DNA of 64,000 nt from Candolleomyces eurysporus (taxonomy: Eukaryota > Basidiomycota > Agaricomycetes > Agaricales > Psathyrellaceae), in contig JANBPK010000814.1 of NCBI GenBank assembly GCA_027579435.1, forward strand, positions 83,580 through 147,579, given 5' to 3'. The translations under genes were made by a program, and so were the position numbers. This document shows, one piece after another, positions 1-12,032 of this stretch. The notes below the pieces were generated by a model, which did no database searches, was not told the origin of the DNA, and saw only the letters and a program-made list of their open reading frames with translations. Every line of letters begins with the position of its first letter. The stretch's first letter is position 1.

Positions 1-1220
1 TGAAAACCTCATTGGGAACACGTACTCATGTAAACGTCTGGAAATTTTGCAAGTTGGGTTCGCCAAAGGTACGCAGTTCTCATCATCTCCACGAGATAGA
101 GGCAAAATGTGAAATGCTTAATCTTTCAGCCGCTGCCGACGCGTATAATCCGACCCTTGAACATCTGGACAAAAGACTTTCAAAATACATCAATGGGAAC
201 CCTATTCGTGTTGATGGTCGACCACGAGCATCTGGGATCCTCGACACAGTGCGTGCCACCGTCACCTTCCCTATGTGGCTAGCCTGTGGTTAATTCAAAA
301 CTCACTGATCCACTTTTTCATAGATCAGGTCTGCTGTGGCGCATGGCATTAAGGTTCCTGCAGACTTTGAAGATCAAAGCATTGTCGACATTATCGTGAG
401 TATGAACAATCGTTCACGAGGTCAATGAATTCATACCTTGGCAGGAGCGTGCCGTAGTAAATGAATGGTTTGCGGGTTCGTTCATCTTTTCCGCTGTCTA
501 GCCGTCGATGACTCGTTTCTGATGGTAATATTCCAGGATGTGAGCGTGGTCGTATCTTCTACTGGTGGCCGCCATTCACCAGATACTTTCAGATAAAACG
601 GAAGAGGTCCGGAGACTAGGAGTGGGCAGGCTCTTTGAAGACATGCTCAAGAAGATGCAACATAAGATCGACCACCCCGAAAAGGATCCACTGAAGATCT
701 TGGTGCACAGTACGCATGACACTGCCATTGCGGCTATTCGGCAGACACTTGATGTCTTTGACGACAAGTGAGTTTCCCGACGAATCACCCTTGCTTTATT
801 CATTTGCTCTCCGAGTTTTGGGGTCGGGACTGACTTATTTGTACTTGTGCCAAGGTGGCCAGCGTTCACGGCTTCTGTGACATTCGAACTATTCAAAGCC
901 TCACCGCCTGAAGGCAGTCACGTTGGCCAGTCACAAGCGGTTCTCGCGCGTTTGAGTGGCCATGGGAAGTCGACAGCTCAGCATTGTAAGCCCTCCATAG
1001 CAAGAGCAATTGAAATGTGGGCCCTGACAGTCTCGCTCTTCTATTAGATGTCCGTATGCGATACCAGAACAAGAGCGTCGACCTACCGATCTGCGCAGAA
1101 GAGGGCAAACATTTGCCTGGTCATCCGGAGTTCTGCACGTTGGAAGCGTTTAATGCTCGGATGAAGGGTCTGATCCCGCAGCACTGGGATCACGAGTGCA
1201 ATGCTACGGGACACTCGTGA
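1..1220 (+). CDS. Histidine acid phosphatase family protein, 5'-partial, multi-exon
   Basis: The gene is open to the left edge and ends at the TGA at 1218-1220. Spliced pieces read through NPTLEHLDKRL and GNPIRVDGRPRASG, then an exon with the motif VHSTHDTAIAAI, in which the His-Asp pair matches the second catalytic signature (HD/HAE type) of branch-2 histidine phosphatases. The last exon reads VRMRYQNKSVDLPICAEEG and ends at WDHECNATGHS. Introns are visible from about 249 (GTGCGT), at about 400 (GTGAGT), about 770 and about 994 (GTAAGC). The N-terminal RHG phosphohistidine motif must lie left of the window. Family members hydrolyse phosphomonoesters, often in the secretory pathway. The fold assignment is good; substrate and location are not visible here. 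Confidence 0.75.
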
Positions 1221-1654
1221 CCTTAGTCCATACATATTTTCATCGACGGCTAGGTCTTCCTCGTGGGTGCCCTGATTCAATTCGTACGTTCATTCTTTCG
1301 GGTTGAACCCTTGCTTTCGAGGAGCGGTTCTGTCTCTGGAGACTTATGTTTTGAAGTTTGTAACTTATATCTATAGAAACTATAGACGATTTATTGCCCG
1401 TTCCAGCTGTTCAGTTTCGTGGAAGTCTTTTATATCCAATTGAAGAAGATTAGTATTACATCTAAAGTACATATGTAGGCATATGCATATGTCTGAACAC
1501 CATAGGTATACTAAATAATATAAGTACGCTACTAATACAATGGAGTAGGGGCGAAAATATCAACATCACATCGGAGCACGCACAGTCATAAACCGGGAGA
1601 CAAAGATGGAGAGTTGCATACTGAGGCACACCGTCAATTCAAACAAATTGCGAT

Positions 1655-2481
1655 TTAGTCAAAGCCCCGATCTGAGTCGACGTCGGTCGGGGAGGATGAA
1701 CCTGAAGAAGTTTCAGAGATCGTAGGTGCAGGAGACGAAGGGGGTCGGAAGCTGCGATAGCTAGGAGCAGGCGAACTAGGGAATGCAGGGGGAGCGGGAC
1801 AGGGAGTAGGCATTTGCATCTTTTCTCGAGGTGGGTAAGGGTAAGGCGCTGCTGGGAATGATGGCGCTTGGAGAACGAATCCTCCGCACCATGTGTCTAC
1901 TCGGTGTGGAACAGGCTGAGGAAACGAAGGTGGCCCCGGATTGTAGTTCCATGGAGCTGGTGGACTCGGAGCAGTCGGGTAATGCGATGGATAGTAAGGC
2001 TCAGGAACTGGCATAGAGATAGCCTCTGAGAAAGGGAAAGATTACCGATGAGCATGAAGAAAGCCGAGAGTATGGAAGCAGCTTACTTTGGTCGCTCGCC
2101 GGATACCCGGTATAACTTGACTGTGAGCTATCATATCCACTATCATTGTCTTGAAAACAAATCAGCATGACGTTCGAACGTCCCGAAAATGAACTAAAAC
2201 ACATACAGTAGCTGCTTGGAGGGTAGCCTACGGTCGATTGAGGGTAGCCTACGGTTGATTGAGCGTAGTACGGCTGTCGCTCTGAGGATTTGACAGGTTA
2301 ATTGATTACGCTACGACGGATAGGCGTTCGAAGGAGACTCACTGGATGACCATGGTGACGGAAAATTGGGAGTCGGCATTGACACCGGGGGAGTCGCCGT
2401 GCGAGCAGGACCGTGCATTTGGCTATGACTGTGGCCCTGGTAGGCGCTGGGATAACCGGTGGGATTGTATGGAGGGTACAT
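1655..2481 (-). CDS. Proline/tyrosine-rich low-complexity protein, multi-exon
   Basis: I do not recognise a family. The ATG at 2481 opens MYPPYNPTGYPSAYQGHSHS. Splicing at consensus GT..AG sites joins four exons in frame: MYPPYNP..PSPWSS, KRQPYYAQSTVGYPQSTVGY, NDSGYDSSQSSYTGYPASDQ and MPVPEPYYPSHYPTAPSPP, ending SSPTDVDSDRGFD with TAA at 1655. The protein is dominated by Pro, Tyr, Ser and Gly with no hydrophobic core, so it is probably disordered. A seven-residue unit QSTVGYP occurs twice and is encoded by the tandem DNA repeat at 2221-2262. There is no signal peptide or membrane segment. Joining four exons without a stop supports a real gene; function is unknown. Confidence 0.6.
2221..2262. 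repeat. 21-bp tandem repeat, two copies, coding
   Basis: Two adjacent 21-bp copies differ at one base (GGTCGATT versus GGTTGATT). They lie in an exon of the minus-strand Pro/Tyr-rich gene and encode QSTVGYP twice, so unit length (3 x 7) preserves the frame. Confidence 0.85.
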
Positions 2482-5480
2482 TGTGAGTGGTGGGGAGACT
2501 GTAGGAAATCTGCTGGTACAGAGGATGTTGAGGTCAGAGCAGCTCTTGGGAGAGATGATGGAGAATGACCGGACGATTCAGGCTTGGATTTTATAATGTT
2601 TGTTAGGCGCCTTGGTGCTCGACATTCACACCATGGAGATCCGGACCCTAGATTCTACCTTCGAAATGCCAAAGTGCCAAAGTGATATCATCATTCCCCG
2701 CTTCTCACCTGGACCCCGTACCACGGAATGTGGCAGACATTTCCTCAAACAGGAGGACACGCTCCGTTTTCATATACGCCTCATTTCACGGCATCTGTAT
2801 AGGCCCAAAGTCCTATTGAGTTGCCTTAATCGGGCTGGCTTGAGGCTTCAGCATGTCAGGAATGCCTGTTTCTGACCATACTCGTAAAGTCAGCTTCGAC
2901 CCGGGGGAGATGAACGGTATCAGTGCTCCATGAGATCATACAGCGAGTTGGTTATCTGCTTTGGAGCTCGGACCGAACTCTATTCTAGCCCGCGCTTTGG
3001 AGCCTCCAGCTATGGTAGCAACATTCCACAAATCGTGGCAGTTTCGTTTCGAAAAGTACGTTCCGCGCCTGACGTACCAGTTTATTCCCCAACAATAATC
3101 GCGTGGTGCTACGAATTGGAATGCTTCATTACCGATGTTATCGATGCGAACCTGGGTTCACCGCATGTCCGCGAGTGCTGGGAGAGAGGTGCCGAGAAGC
3201 AGGGTAATTAAGGTTGCGTGGCGTCCCGTTCTTGTTGGTGGCAAGATACCAATATCAATCAAATCGAAGCTCGCACGGCCAAAAATGGGAGAAGGAAATC
3301 CAGAGTTGCATACTACAGCGCATGGTGCTGAGCTGGAGCACCGCACGGGTAGCTCCTTCCTCACTAACGCAATCGCACGAGGGTGCGGTTTCAACGTGCC
3401 TTTAATGCAAGGACAGAAGCCAATTTTCAGGCGCCCACTGGGCGCTTGATGACGTCAATGGTCTAGATCCCCTTCCTTGCCGGAAGTTAAACGCCTCATG
3501 AGGTCAGAGGGTTACAGTCGCTTGGATTTCTTCTGTCTGTTTCGCTCTCTTGGCGGGATGGCTGTGGCCGTTTTAAGATTGCGACGCCACCAGATTGGTT
3601 GATTGCGATTCGACATGTTGCTCACAATCAGTCAGGCCTGACGTCGCTGCAGGGATGGATGGCGCCTATTGATTTGGAGTAAGCGTGCCATTAATCCAAT
3701 CACATCATGTTCTACTCGAGTAAAAAAANGAAACTGACAGGAGACCTGCAAACGACTGTGATCTCCGTAGGTGCCTCGTTCCCTTGAATTGATTCCGCTG
3801 ATACACGCCTTGTGACGGCTGGCTGCAGATAAGGGCTATCAATGCGACGCGTCTGAAGACACGATTTCAGAATGAATTTTTAATAAGTATTGAATGGTAA
3901 GCGCCGCGAGAGTGGCACAGTGTTCAAGTTCCATCACTCCTTGGGACGCCACTGGAACTTCGCCGACTTATTGGAGATGCCTTTGTCTGGACCAAATTCA
4001 AAGCTGATCTTCGTATTCAGCGTCCTTTTTAGAGTATGTCTGTCTATTTTGGGAACAATAGGAAGAGATAGACGTGTACAGTGAGCAAGATTTTGAGCAA
4101 TCTTGATCACTCCTTGAGACACTAACTTTGGCGAGTGGGAATTGAATGCTGTCGACATTGATTTTGGACGACCCTCACTCGTTTCGCTGTTTCTCGCTCG
4201 ATTTATGAGAATAATCTGGCGCACAAATTGCCTTAAGAGACAGGAATATATATTCTGAACTCATCACGAGTTTCCGGGAACTCCGACGGAACCTGCTGGG
4301 GCACTGAAGAGGTTTGCTTACGGTCATAGCCCGAAAAAGCACCTTTTGCAGAATTTCTTCTCAAAGAAGCGTCCCTTGCTCTCCAGAGAAAACAGCCTTT
4401 GGTACTATATGTTGGTTGGTTTATGTTCCAAATCTGAGCCGGATTGGACGTCATTTGTGTCCAGGGTGTCCCCTTCGCAAGGAGTGATGGTGTCCCAAGG
4501 AGTGATGCATTGATGGAACACTGTAGCCTAACCTTTGCCATCTTCTTCGCTTGCCTGTCGACTATCAACAACTATTCATTCTGAGGAAACTCTCGATGCA
4601 CACGTTCCCCTTCCCCAAGGTACGTCAGAGTGTTCAGATACCACGATTGTTTGGGCTTTATGCAAGCGAATCGGGAGAACCCATGCCACGAAGAGCAACT
4701 CAAACCCTACAAGGAATGGCAGGCGCGACAAGGCGAGGGTGGAGAACACTGATCTAGGGCCTTTATCAGTCTCTGAATAATTTTCTAAGTCTGGATTTTG
4801 GATGTCTTGACCGGTTCATCTAGATATGCTCATGGTGATCGTCGTATCGAGCCAACTATTCGAAATTTAAAAAATCTAGCGCTAGAAAGTGTCTTCAAGT
4901 ACCTATTTCTTCAGTTGTTTCCGCACAAACTATTCGCCAAAATGTGTTGATCAAGCTGTAAAATGAGTGGACATTGAAAAGCGCACTGCGTGAGAGTTTG
5001 AATCTCGCTCGCTGCAGGTCTCCCCAGGGTCATCAAGACCAATAATACTTTTCCAAAAGTTTGGCTTTCTAACTTTTTTTNGGCTTGACGGCGTGAGAGT
5101 GCTTGAAAAGTACCAAAGTAAACTTTAAGTTTATTGATGACCCACGGCCAATGCCAGCCACTAGCTTTTAGAAGTTTAAATTGTCGTTGTGCCTGATCCG
5201 GAAATTTCAAGTCCCTTTCAGCGCTTTCCCGACCGCCTTGTTGTCAGCCCAGGGACCCAAGTCACTGGCGCGTTCCGCATTTCTTTGCCTAAACCCAAGA
5301 TGCCAAACACGGTTCAAAGGTCATGGATGCAGTTAGTTTCTAGTAAACGGTGGTATGGTCGCTGTCGGGTGGCCAATGGTCAATGCACAATGGTTGTCAT
5401 AGCTGAGCTGAGTGCGTGTTTAAGCCTCGTCTCACCACAGATTGAAATATATTTTTTCCCAAGAACCAGGAGCCACTGGT
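2482..5480. other. Gene-poor region with no convincing coding sequence
   Basis: About 3 kb. All frames hold only scattered open stretches up to about 110 codons, without recognisable motifs and without consistent splice joins. Two single Ns occur at 3729 and 5081, each after an A or T homopolymer. The one structured element is the inverted repeat at 3917-4524. Unrecognised decayed transposon sequence is possible. Confidence 0.5.
3917..4524. repeat. Inverted-repeat-bounded element (MITE-like candidate, about 0.6 kb)
   Basis: The left end carries ACAGTGTTC (3917-3925) followed by CATCACTCCTTGGGAC (3932-3947). The right end carries the reverse complement of the same two blocks in mirror order: GTCCCAAGGAGTGATG (4492-4507), then GAACACTGT (4516-4524). 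A further partial copy (TGATCACTCCTTGAGACACT) lies near 4103, and GCAAGGAGTGATGG directly precedes the right arm. No transposase is encoded inside and no clear target-site duplication was found, so a non-autonomous DNA element is an inference. Confidence 0.4.
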
Positions 5481-6171
5481 ATGTCGGCACCACAAGACCC
5501 TGAATTCGAAAATCGCGCTCGGGAAGAAACCTTGCGGCTGGCCAAAGACTATTCACCACAGTTTATAATCTGGGAGTACATCCACACGGTACGTAGCGGG
5601 AGCCACAACAAACGTATTCGTTTTTCTTTCTTACGGCTCATCGTCGCACTAGGTTTTTCCTCCACAAGTTCTCGAACTCGGAATCGTCACTCCAAGGAAT
5701 ATTGAGCTTTGGATAGACCCACCGACGTTCCTTCGCTGGGTCCGTTATCATCTCGGTGAGCTATATGTCTCTGACGTGATGAAGAAGTGGCTCGCCACTC
5801 CGCCTCAAAAGCGCGACTCGGACTACGAGTGTATAGCAGAATTCATCGCTGGCTGCACCGATGCCTCCGGGACCAAAGCCGGTAGTACAGCTTCGACCGA
5901 AAAGGGTTCGCGTACAGCCAGCTCAACGTACTACTACCCGCAACCTCCCAAAGCCGGGCCTCAAATTCCAACGAGCACCACGAAAAANTATGCTCCCAAC
6001 GACGAGTCTCCGAAATCGGGGCTTGAGCTCCCCACTGGCACTGGATACGTCTGCGAGAGTTGGAAGCCCTCTGCGCACCTCTTGGATACCGGGAAGGACC
6101 GCCTAGCCCGCTACACTTCATGCTCACAGAAGGCCTGCTCAAATTTAGTTGGGATAAGCGCAGGATTTTGA
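5481..6171 (+). CDS. Unknown protein, two exons
   Basis: ATG at 5481 begins MSAPQDPEFENRAREETLRL. Exon 1 ends at 5588 and a 64-nt intron (5589-5652, GTACGT..TAG) joins in phase 0 to VFPPQVLELGIVTPRNIELW, followed by FLRWVRYHLGELYVSDVMKK. The clean phase-0 join supports a real gene. The protein is about 209 residues: the first half is charged and helix-prone, the second Ser/Thr/Pro-rich. An N at 5988 after an A-run makes the C-terminal frame uncertain. Counting N as one base gives the TGA at 6171; dropping it gives a stop near 6106. I do not recognise the family. Confidence 0.45.
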
Positions 6172-7244
6172 TGTCGAAAAATTGGAAGTATGTAGCAAGC
6201 TGCGGTTATCGCATAGATCAGTGGATTGAATAAATAAATGACGAAGCGCGTCGCGTGTCGTTGGACCTGTCACATGTCACAAATCATCGACACCGTGACC
6301 CCACGCGTCAGCAGGTCACACTGGCTGCGGCCAAACGGATGTTCTGAATTCACAGAGACGGTTCAGATAAGATACGTCGCAGCGTCAACAGCGAAATGGT
6401 CTATCCACGATGATGTATGGGAATGGCGACAGCTTGGCATGTAGGGTATTGCATAATTTCGAGCTCGTGCGACGCAGACTTGACTTCGTTTTGAAACTCG
6501 TTTTTGGGGTTTTGTTGCGGCCCAAAATCGAGATACTTGACTCGTGTTTGGGCGTCCATTTCCTGGACGCCTGCGCGTCTCTTTTGAGATCGATCTCCGT
6601 CGTCGTCCCCTCGATCTCTGACTCTTTCCCCTTGCTGCTAGCTGGTACCGTTAGCTCCGTGACCGAGTCGGACCTTGGAGCCAGCGTCAAGGACCTCTCA
6701 TTTCGCGACCCCAAACAAGTTTTGAGGAGGCACCGAGCTTCTGGTGTCCAGGAATTCGAACCGTTTGCTGGGTATATTAAAAGGGGCGATATACGGCGGA
6801 GTGTCTTGGAGGTGTTTTGGAAGATAGGTACCGCGCTACCTCTCATATTTCGTGACTGAAATCTGCCAAGCTTTCTTCCATTCTATGTCTGACCTTCCCG
6901 TCGCAGTAGAAATGCCTAACCATTTTCTTCAAATTACCGCAGAGGCCTTCTTGGAGGAGTGGAGTGTTTCACTTCACATTCTGTGACGAGGGAGAGGAGG
7001 AGAGGGGAGCTAGAGATGATCATGGGGTACTGTGATTTGCCGGGCAGGGTCCTGAAATATCTTATTCACATCTTTATGAAAGAAGGCAAAGGTGTGTTTG
7101 GTTTGTTTGGAGGTTCGTATTAGGTTTAATATGTCTATCTAATGTGCTACAAGTTCACTGCTGCTGCTGCTGCGAGGGTCTATCCGAATCAGTTAGACCG
7201 AGTTCGGCGTTTGTACGATTGTGCGTCAGGGTTCAGGTCAAGGT
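6172..7244. other. Intergenic; overlapping antisense ORFs and a short CTG repeat
   Basis: Open stretches of about 150 codons lie on opposite strands over 6385-6859 and overlap almost completely. Neither has a recognisable motif, so I do not call a gene. A (CTG)5 microsatellite is at 7158-7172. Nothing else is seen. Confidence 0.4.
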
Positions 7245-8736
7245 TCAAGCAAACCAATTGTTCAGCCCATCATAAACAACAAAAATAATCCCGCTGCTGG
7301 GTATAGCTCTCGCGACCGTCATTCCGCATCCCGCGTACAACCCCTTAATCCCATGGACCCTGTACATCTGGCCAAACGTCTTCCAGAACCCGCCCCCAGT
7401 TCCGATGCCCACTCTGCGTTTACGCACGGTACCAGCTCCCGCTGGGGGCGGGTCTGGATGGGGTATTGAAGGCGAACGCGAAGCCGAACGCTTCATCTCC
7501 TCCGCAGTCTGAATCGCGCTCTTCACCGTATCCGCAGGGTACAAAATGAGAGCCCCAGCAGCGCCAGCGATCGCACCGCTCACCGCGGACTCCCAAACCA
7601 GCGGTAGCACGTCCTTGGAATCGGAGGAGGTGGAGGTAGGGTAAGGGCGTCCGAGACGCCGCTCGACTAGGACCCGCGTGACGTACTCTTTGGCGATGAA
7701 CCAGGCGGCGCAGCCGCCCGTTTCTCTGAACATGGTGCCAGTGTGGCCGAGCCACAGGCCGCGAACGCCGTGTGTTTCGACTATGGAGCGGATGAGGGTT
7801 AGGGCGNCCTGGTGGGGACGCGACTGCCCCGGCACGCGCAGCAGCGGAAACGGATTTGACCGAGGCTGCTGCTGCCGAGTTGTGGATGTGTGCACGGTTA
7901 GGTGGGGAACGAGGGGCAGAGGAGGAGGAAGAGGAAGGCCAGGAAGCGAGAGATGAGGGTGGTGGGGACCGGTGAGGTATGCGTCCCGGTACGCAGGGCG
8001 TCTTTGAGGGTTGTTTGAGTGGAAAGTTCATCATTTGAACTTGCATCTTGCATTTGACGAGTTCGATTGGAGTTCTGCGCGTAAGATGTATCTCAGAAAT
8101 AGAAAATGAAACGGGAAGAATATCACGTACAGCACAAAGCTCGCAACGGCACCTGCGCCGGCCGCAGCAATTCCCAGTTGGGTGAAAGATAAGGAGGCGT
8201 TGGGGTCGTTTCGATTGCTTGGGAGGTGGCGGAGGAGGTTCTGGAAGGACGAGTAGGACAGGAACATGGCTGCTGTTACGGCCATGGAGCCTGCAATTGG
8301 TGCTGCCAACCCCTGAAAGTCTAGTCAATACGGAGAACGAACACGAACAACCGTTATCACACGTACTCTGTACATCCCTAGAACACCCTCTTGTTTCCAT
8401 GTTTGCATCAAGCAATCTACCGGTCCACTAAACTGGGGTGCACCAGAAGAGCCGTTGAGCAATTGGGCTTGTAATCGGACCTTGGCAAGGTCGAAGGGGT
8501 ATTCGAAGACTTCGGAGACCATGCCAGCAATCTGCGGAGCGTTAGACATGTGTTGGGATAATCAAGGGCCAACTTACACTGCCAAACACAATCTCCTTGC
8601 CTGCTTCGCGAAATGGGTTATTCTCTATCGTTGGTCCGTCCTCTCCCCTTGCAGACGGGCCATTTCCACAGAAATCCGGGTGGCTCAGAGCCAGTTCTTG
8701 CTGCCGATGGAGGGCAACCTCGCTGCCCTGGTCCAT
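7245..8736 (-). CDS. Mitochondrial carrier, ornithine/basic amino acid carrier-like (ORT1/AMC type)
   Basis: Three mitochondrial carrier repeats are present, each with the PX[DE]XX[KR] signature: PFDLAKVRLQ, PIELVKCKMQ and PADTVKSAIQ. Other blocks are KEIVFGS, GMVSEVFEYP, GLWLGHTGTMFRETGG and the C-terminal RAIPSSGIIFVVYDGL. Such proteins exchange metabolites across the inner mitochondrial membrane with six helices; the PIELVK and FRETGG blocks suggest the ORT1/AMC amino acid carrier branch. I chose the ATG at 8736 (MDQGSEVALHRQQ) because upstream starts in frame are non-ATG. Introns lie near 8530-8577, 8310-8365 and 8080-8130. Repeat 2 contains a Ser/Pro/Ala-rich insertion. The N at 7807 must be dropped to keep the frame from PIELVK through to ALTLIRSIVETHG. 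Confidence 0.8.
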
Positions 8737-9215
8737 CGATGTGTGTGGTATAGGGTTATCTCTGGGCACTTTAGGACTGTTAGAGCATGTCAATAGGATC
8801 CTGGAAGGAGTGCAGGTCGAGAAAGAGAGTGGGCTATGTCACGACGAGATGGACGGAACTGAGGATGGGGTCAACGCTCGGCGTTCGGCCACACGAGAAA
8901 AGCGAAGCTGCCGCCACGCGTTGAACCGGCAGCACTGCAAAATCCCGGCCCGCTCGCTCCGGACAATGACGCCTCAGCCAGTCCGAGTCCAGCCCGTCGA
9001 CGGATGGACAGCTGGACCTCTTCCTTTTGAGCTTCAATCGAGACAAGCCAGTATTTTACCCCCGCAAAAATTGGAAATAGCAGCCGTCGTCTACCCCACA
9101 TGCCCATGGTGGACCATGTGAACAGGAATAGCAAACTTGCCCCTGTTCGGGACCCCGTCAATCAACCAATGACGATGATGCTGCTCCGTTTCCCCACATT
9201 TCGCTCTTGCAAGCT

Positions 9216-12032
9216 ATGATTCGCCTCAGGCGCCACGTATTCAAGCATGCAGCATCCACTATCAGACGACGCCAATTGCTAACTCAATCATACGTCGAAG
9301 GCCCGCTTGACCCCCCACTCTCGACTCAAACTCTACCGGGGTTCTGGAGGTCCGAAATACTAGAAAAGTATGGAGACAGGCCTGCCCTCGTAGCGAGGAA
9401 GGAAAAGCCTAGAGCGCATGGAGGGCCTCAGTCCAAGAATATGGGTGTGAGCAAGCATTTGGCTTGGGATTTTGAAGAGTTTGGGAGGCATGTGGATGCG
9501 CTTGCGAGAGGGTTGTTGGCGATGGGTGTGCAGAAGGGGGACAGGATTGGGGTTATTATGGGGAATACCAGGTCAGCTTACACCTACTTGTACAGTCTAT
9601 CGCTTCTATTGAACCATGTCGGCCTCTCTCTACTTAGTGCATACGCGATGCTCCAGTGGGCATCTGCCAGTATTGGCGCGATCTTGGTCACTATAAACCC
9701 TGCGTATCGGTTGCACGAACTCGTACGTCGGCCTCCCTCTCTATCCTCGTTTACCTGAAGCTTCATGTCGCGTGTTAGGTCAACACCCTTCACCTAGTCG
9801 GCGTAAAACACCTCTTCGTAGTCCCCCACATCCGAAGCTCCACCTATGTCCGCATGCTTGCCGAGACCCTCGTTCAAATCCGCTCCCAGCACCCTGGGGA
9901 AATCCAGATAGAAGAGCTCCCAGAACTACGGAACCTCGTCGTTATTGATAATGCCGAGGAATCCTTAGCGGATTTGGAAAAACTGCATATTAAGAGTATG
10001 GTCGATTGGCGCGAGGTGCCCATTTGGAGAGAGGGCACGAGGGAGGCGAGGGTGCAGAAGGAGATTGAGCAGAATCTGGAGAGGGATGAAGTTATTAATC
10101 TGCAGTTTACGAGGTGGGTGTGGTATTGTACTCGTACCGGGGGATTGAGGCTCATGAACGGGATTCTAGTGGGACGACTGGGTTGCCCAAAGCAGTCTCG
10201 GTACGTCTGTGTCTCTGCCTTGCCCGGATTCACGCTGGAAGCTAGCTATGAATCACTTATATCGCCTCTAGCTAACTCACAACAACCTCCTCAATAACGG
10301 TCTCCTAATCGGACGAAGCATGAACCTGACAACTCGGGATAAGCTATGCAACGCGCCGCCGCTCTTCCATTGTTTTGATAAGTATCTGATCCCCTCCGTC
10401 TTTCTCCCAAGATTAAATCAACTCTGGACTTACCTTTACTTTTCTTTTTCTCCACGCCTCGTTCTAGGAAACTTAGCTTCTTGGACGCACGGCGCGTGCA
10501 TCGTCTACCCGTCCGAGATCTTCGACCCCGAAGCGATCGTGGACGCTGTAGTTGAGGAAAAATGTACGGCGTTGCATGGAGTCCCTACGCATTTCCTTGG
10601 TGTCTTGTCGGAGGTAGAGAAGAGGAAGAAGGCGGGTGTGGTGTTGGATTTCTCGAGTCTCAGGTAAGTTAATGTGACGATTAAAATTGGTGGTGGTGGC
10701 ACCTCGAGGAGAGAGAGAAATGCTGATGAGTTTATGGTGGACTTAGAACTGGGATTGCCGCGGGGACGTCGGTACCTATCGATTTGATGAAGACCCTCGT
10801 GAAGGATCTAAATTTGAGAGAGTTGACGGTTGCGTATGGGATGAGTGAGTCCGTTCCTTATGTCTCTTTTTCCTTTCTTTCGACTCTAATCTAATCTCAC
10901 TGTTCACCTTCCTTTTTATGCTTATAGCGGAGACAAGGTCGGTCTGCTACCTTGACGTCGCAGCTTTACCGAGCCGACCTAACTCAATATTCTTCGACTT
11001 GGACTTGACAGCCCAGTATCCTTCCAAACGACACCGGCAGACCCACTCATCAAACGCGTCGAGACGGTCGGAAAAATCCATCCTTACGTCAAAGCCAAAA
11101 TTATCGACCAAGAGGGTAAAGTTGTACCCGTGAATACGCCTGGTGAGCTTTTGGTTGCTGGGTATCTGTTACAGAAAGGGTGAGTGGGTTGTTTATTCGT
11201 TCAAGATACAACTGACGTTCTAAACCAATCATTGTTTATGTCGCGGTTTGCGGCTAAAGGTACTGGCAAGACGAGGTACATACCCAGCAAGCTATGAAAA
11301 AGGACGAGAAAGGGACGCTTTGGATGCACACGGGTGATGAGGCTGTCATGGATGAGGAGGGGTATGTTCGAAGTGAGTGCTCCTCTCCTCAGATGTATGT
11401 AGACCGCTGATTGTTGATTAATACTGACTTCTTTCACCAGTCGTCGGTCGCGTTAAAGACATAATCATCCGAGGCGGCGAAGTACGTGCCACCATCATCT
11501 TCCATCTATTCACGGCGCTTGCTTACCGCGATGTCCGACGTAGAACTTGTTCCCGGTGCAAATTGAGAACACGCTCACGGCTCACCACTCGATACGCGAA
11601 GCAGCCGTTGTATCTGTTCCTGATCCTAAATACGGAGAAGTTGTAGGTGCCTGGATTGTCCGTGAACCTGGAGCGGAGGTCAAGCTTTCGAGGAAGGAGG
11701 TTAGGGATGTTGTGTGGAGGGGGATGAATCCTCAGGTGGGTGCTTTCTATTTCTTGTCTCTTGTTACCTCCCTTTTCTTTCTTTGCTCGGTTTCCGACTA
11801 TTCGTTCTTGTTCCTGTCTTTTTCTCCTTCTCTCCACAATTCGGGGACCGGTGCTAATGTTAACTTTTAACGATTGCCAAAACAGAACGCCCCGGCATGG
11901 GTATGGTTCGTAAATGAAGACGGAACGCCGGAAGAGTTACCTAAGACGGCGAGTGGGAAGGTGCAGAAGCATGTTTTGAGGAAGTGGAGTAGGGAGTTGG
12001 CGGAGAGGCAAGTTGGGAGAGTTGATCAGTAG
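9216..12032 (+). CDS. Acyl-CoA synthetase (AMP-forming, FadD/ACSF2-like), probably mitochondrial
   Basis: An ANL-superfamily adenylating enzyme that activates a fatty or other carboxylic acid with ATP and CoA. The ATG at 9216 opens MIRLRRHVFKHAASTIRRRQ, an Arg-rich, acid-free leader like a mitochondrial targeting peptide. In order are: DRPALVARKE and GVQKGDRIGVIMGNT; the P-loop SSGTTGLPKAVS (about 10165-10200); APPLFHCF; A5 region VAYGMTE; WMHTGDEAVMDEEGYV; GRVKDIIIRGGE; NLFPVQIENTLTAHHS; and the A10 motif PKTASGKVQKH with the catalytic Lys. Stop TAG is at 12030-12032. About ten short introns interrupt it. It is divergent from the mitochondrial carrier (480 bp between start codons). The acyl-chain preference cannot be read from sequence. 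Confidence 0.88.

Noticed and set aside
6385..6859. Opposed about 150-codon open frames on both strands
   Set aside because: Overlapping, no recognisable residues, no splice partners; cannot favour either strand.
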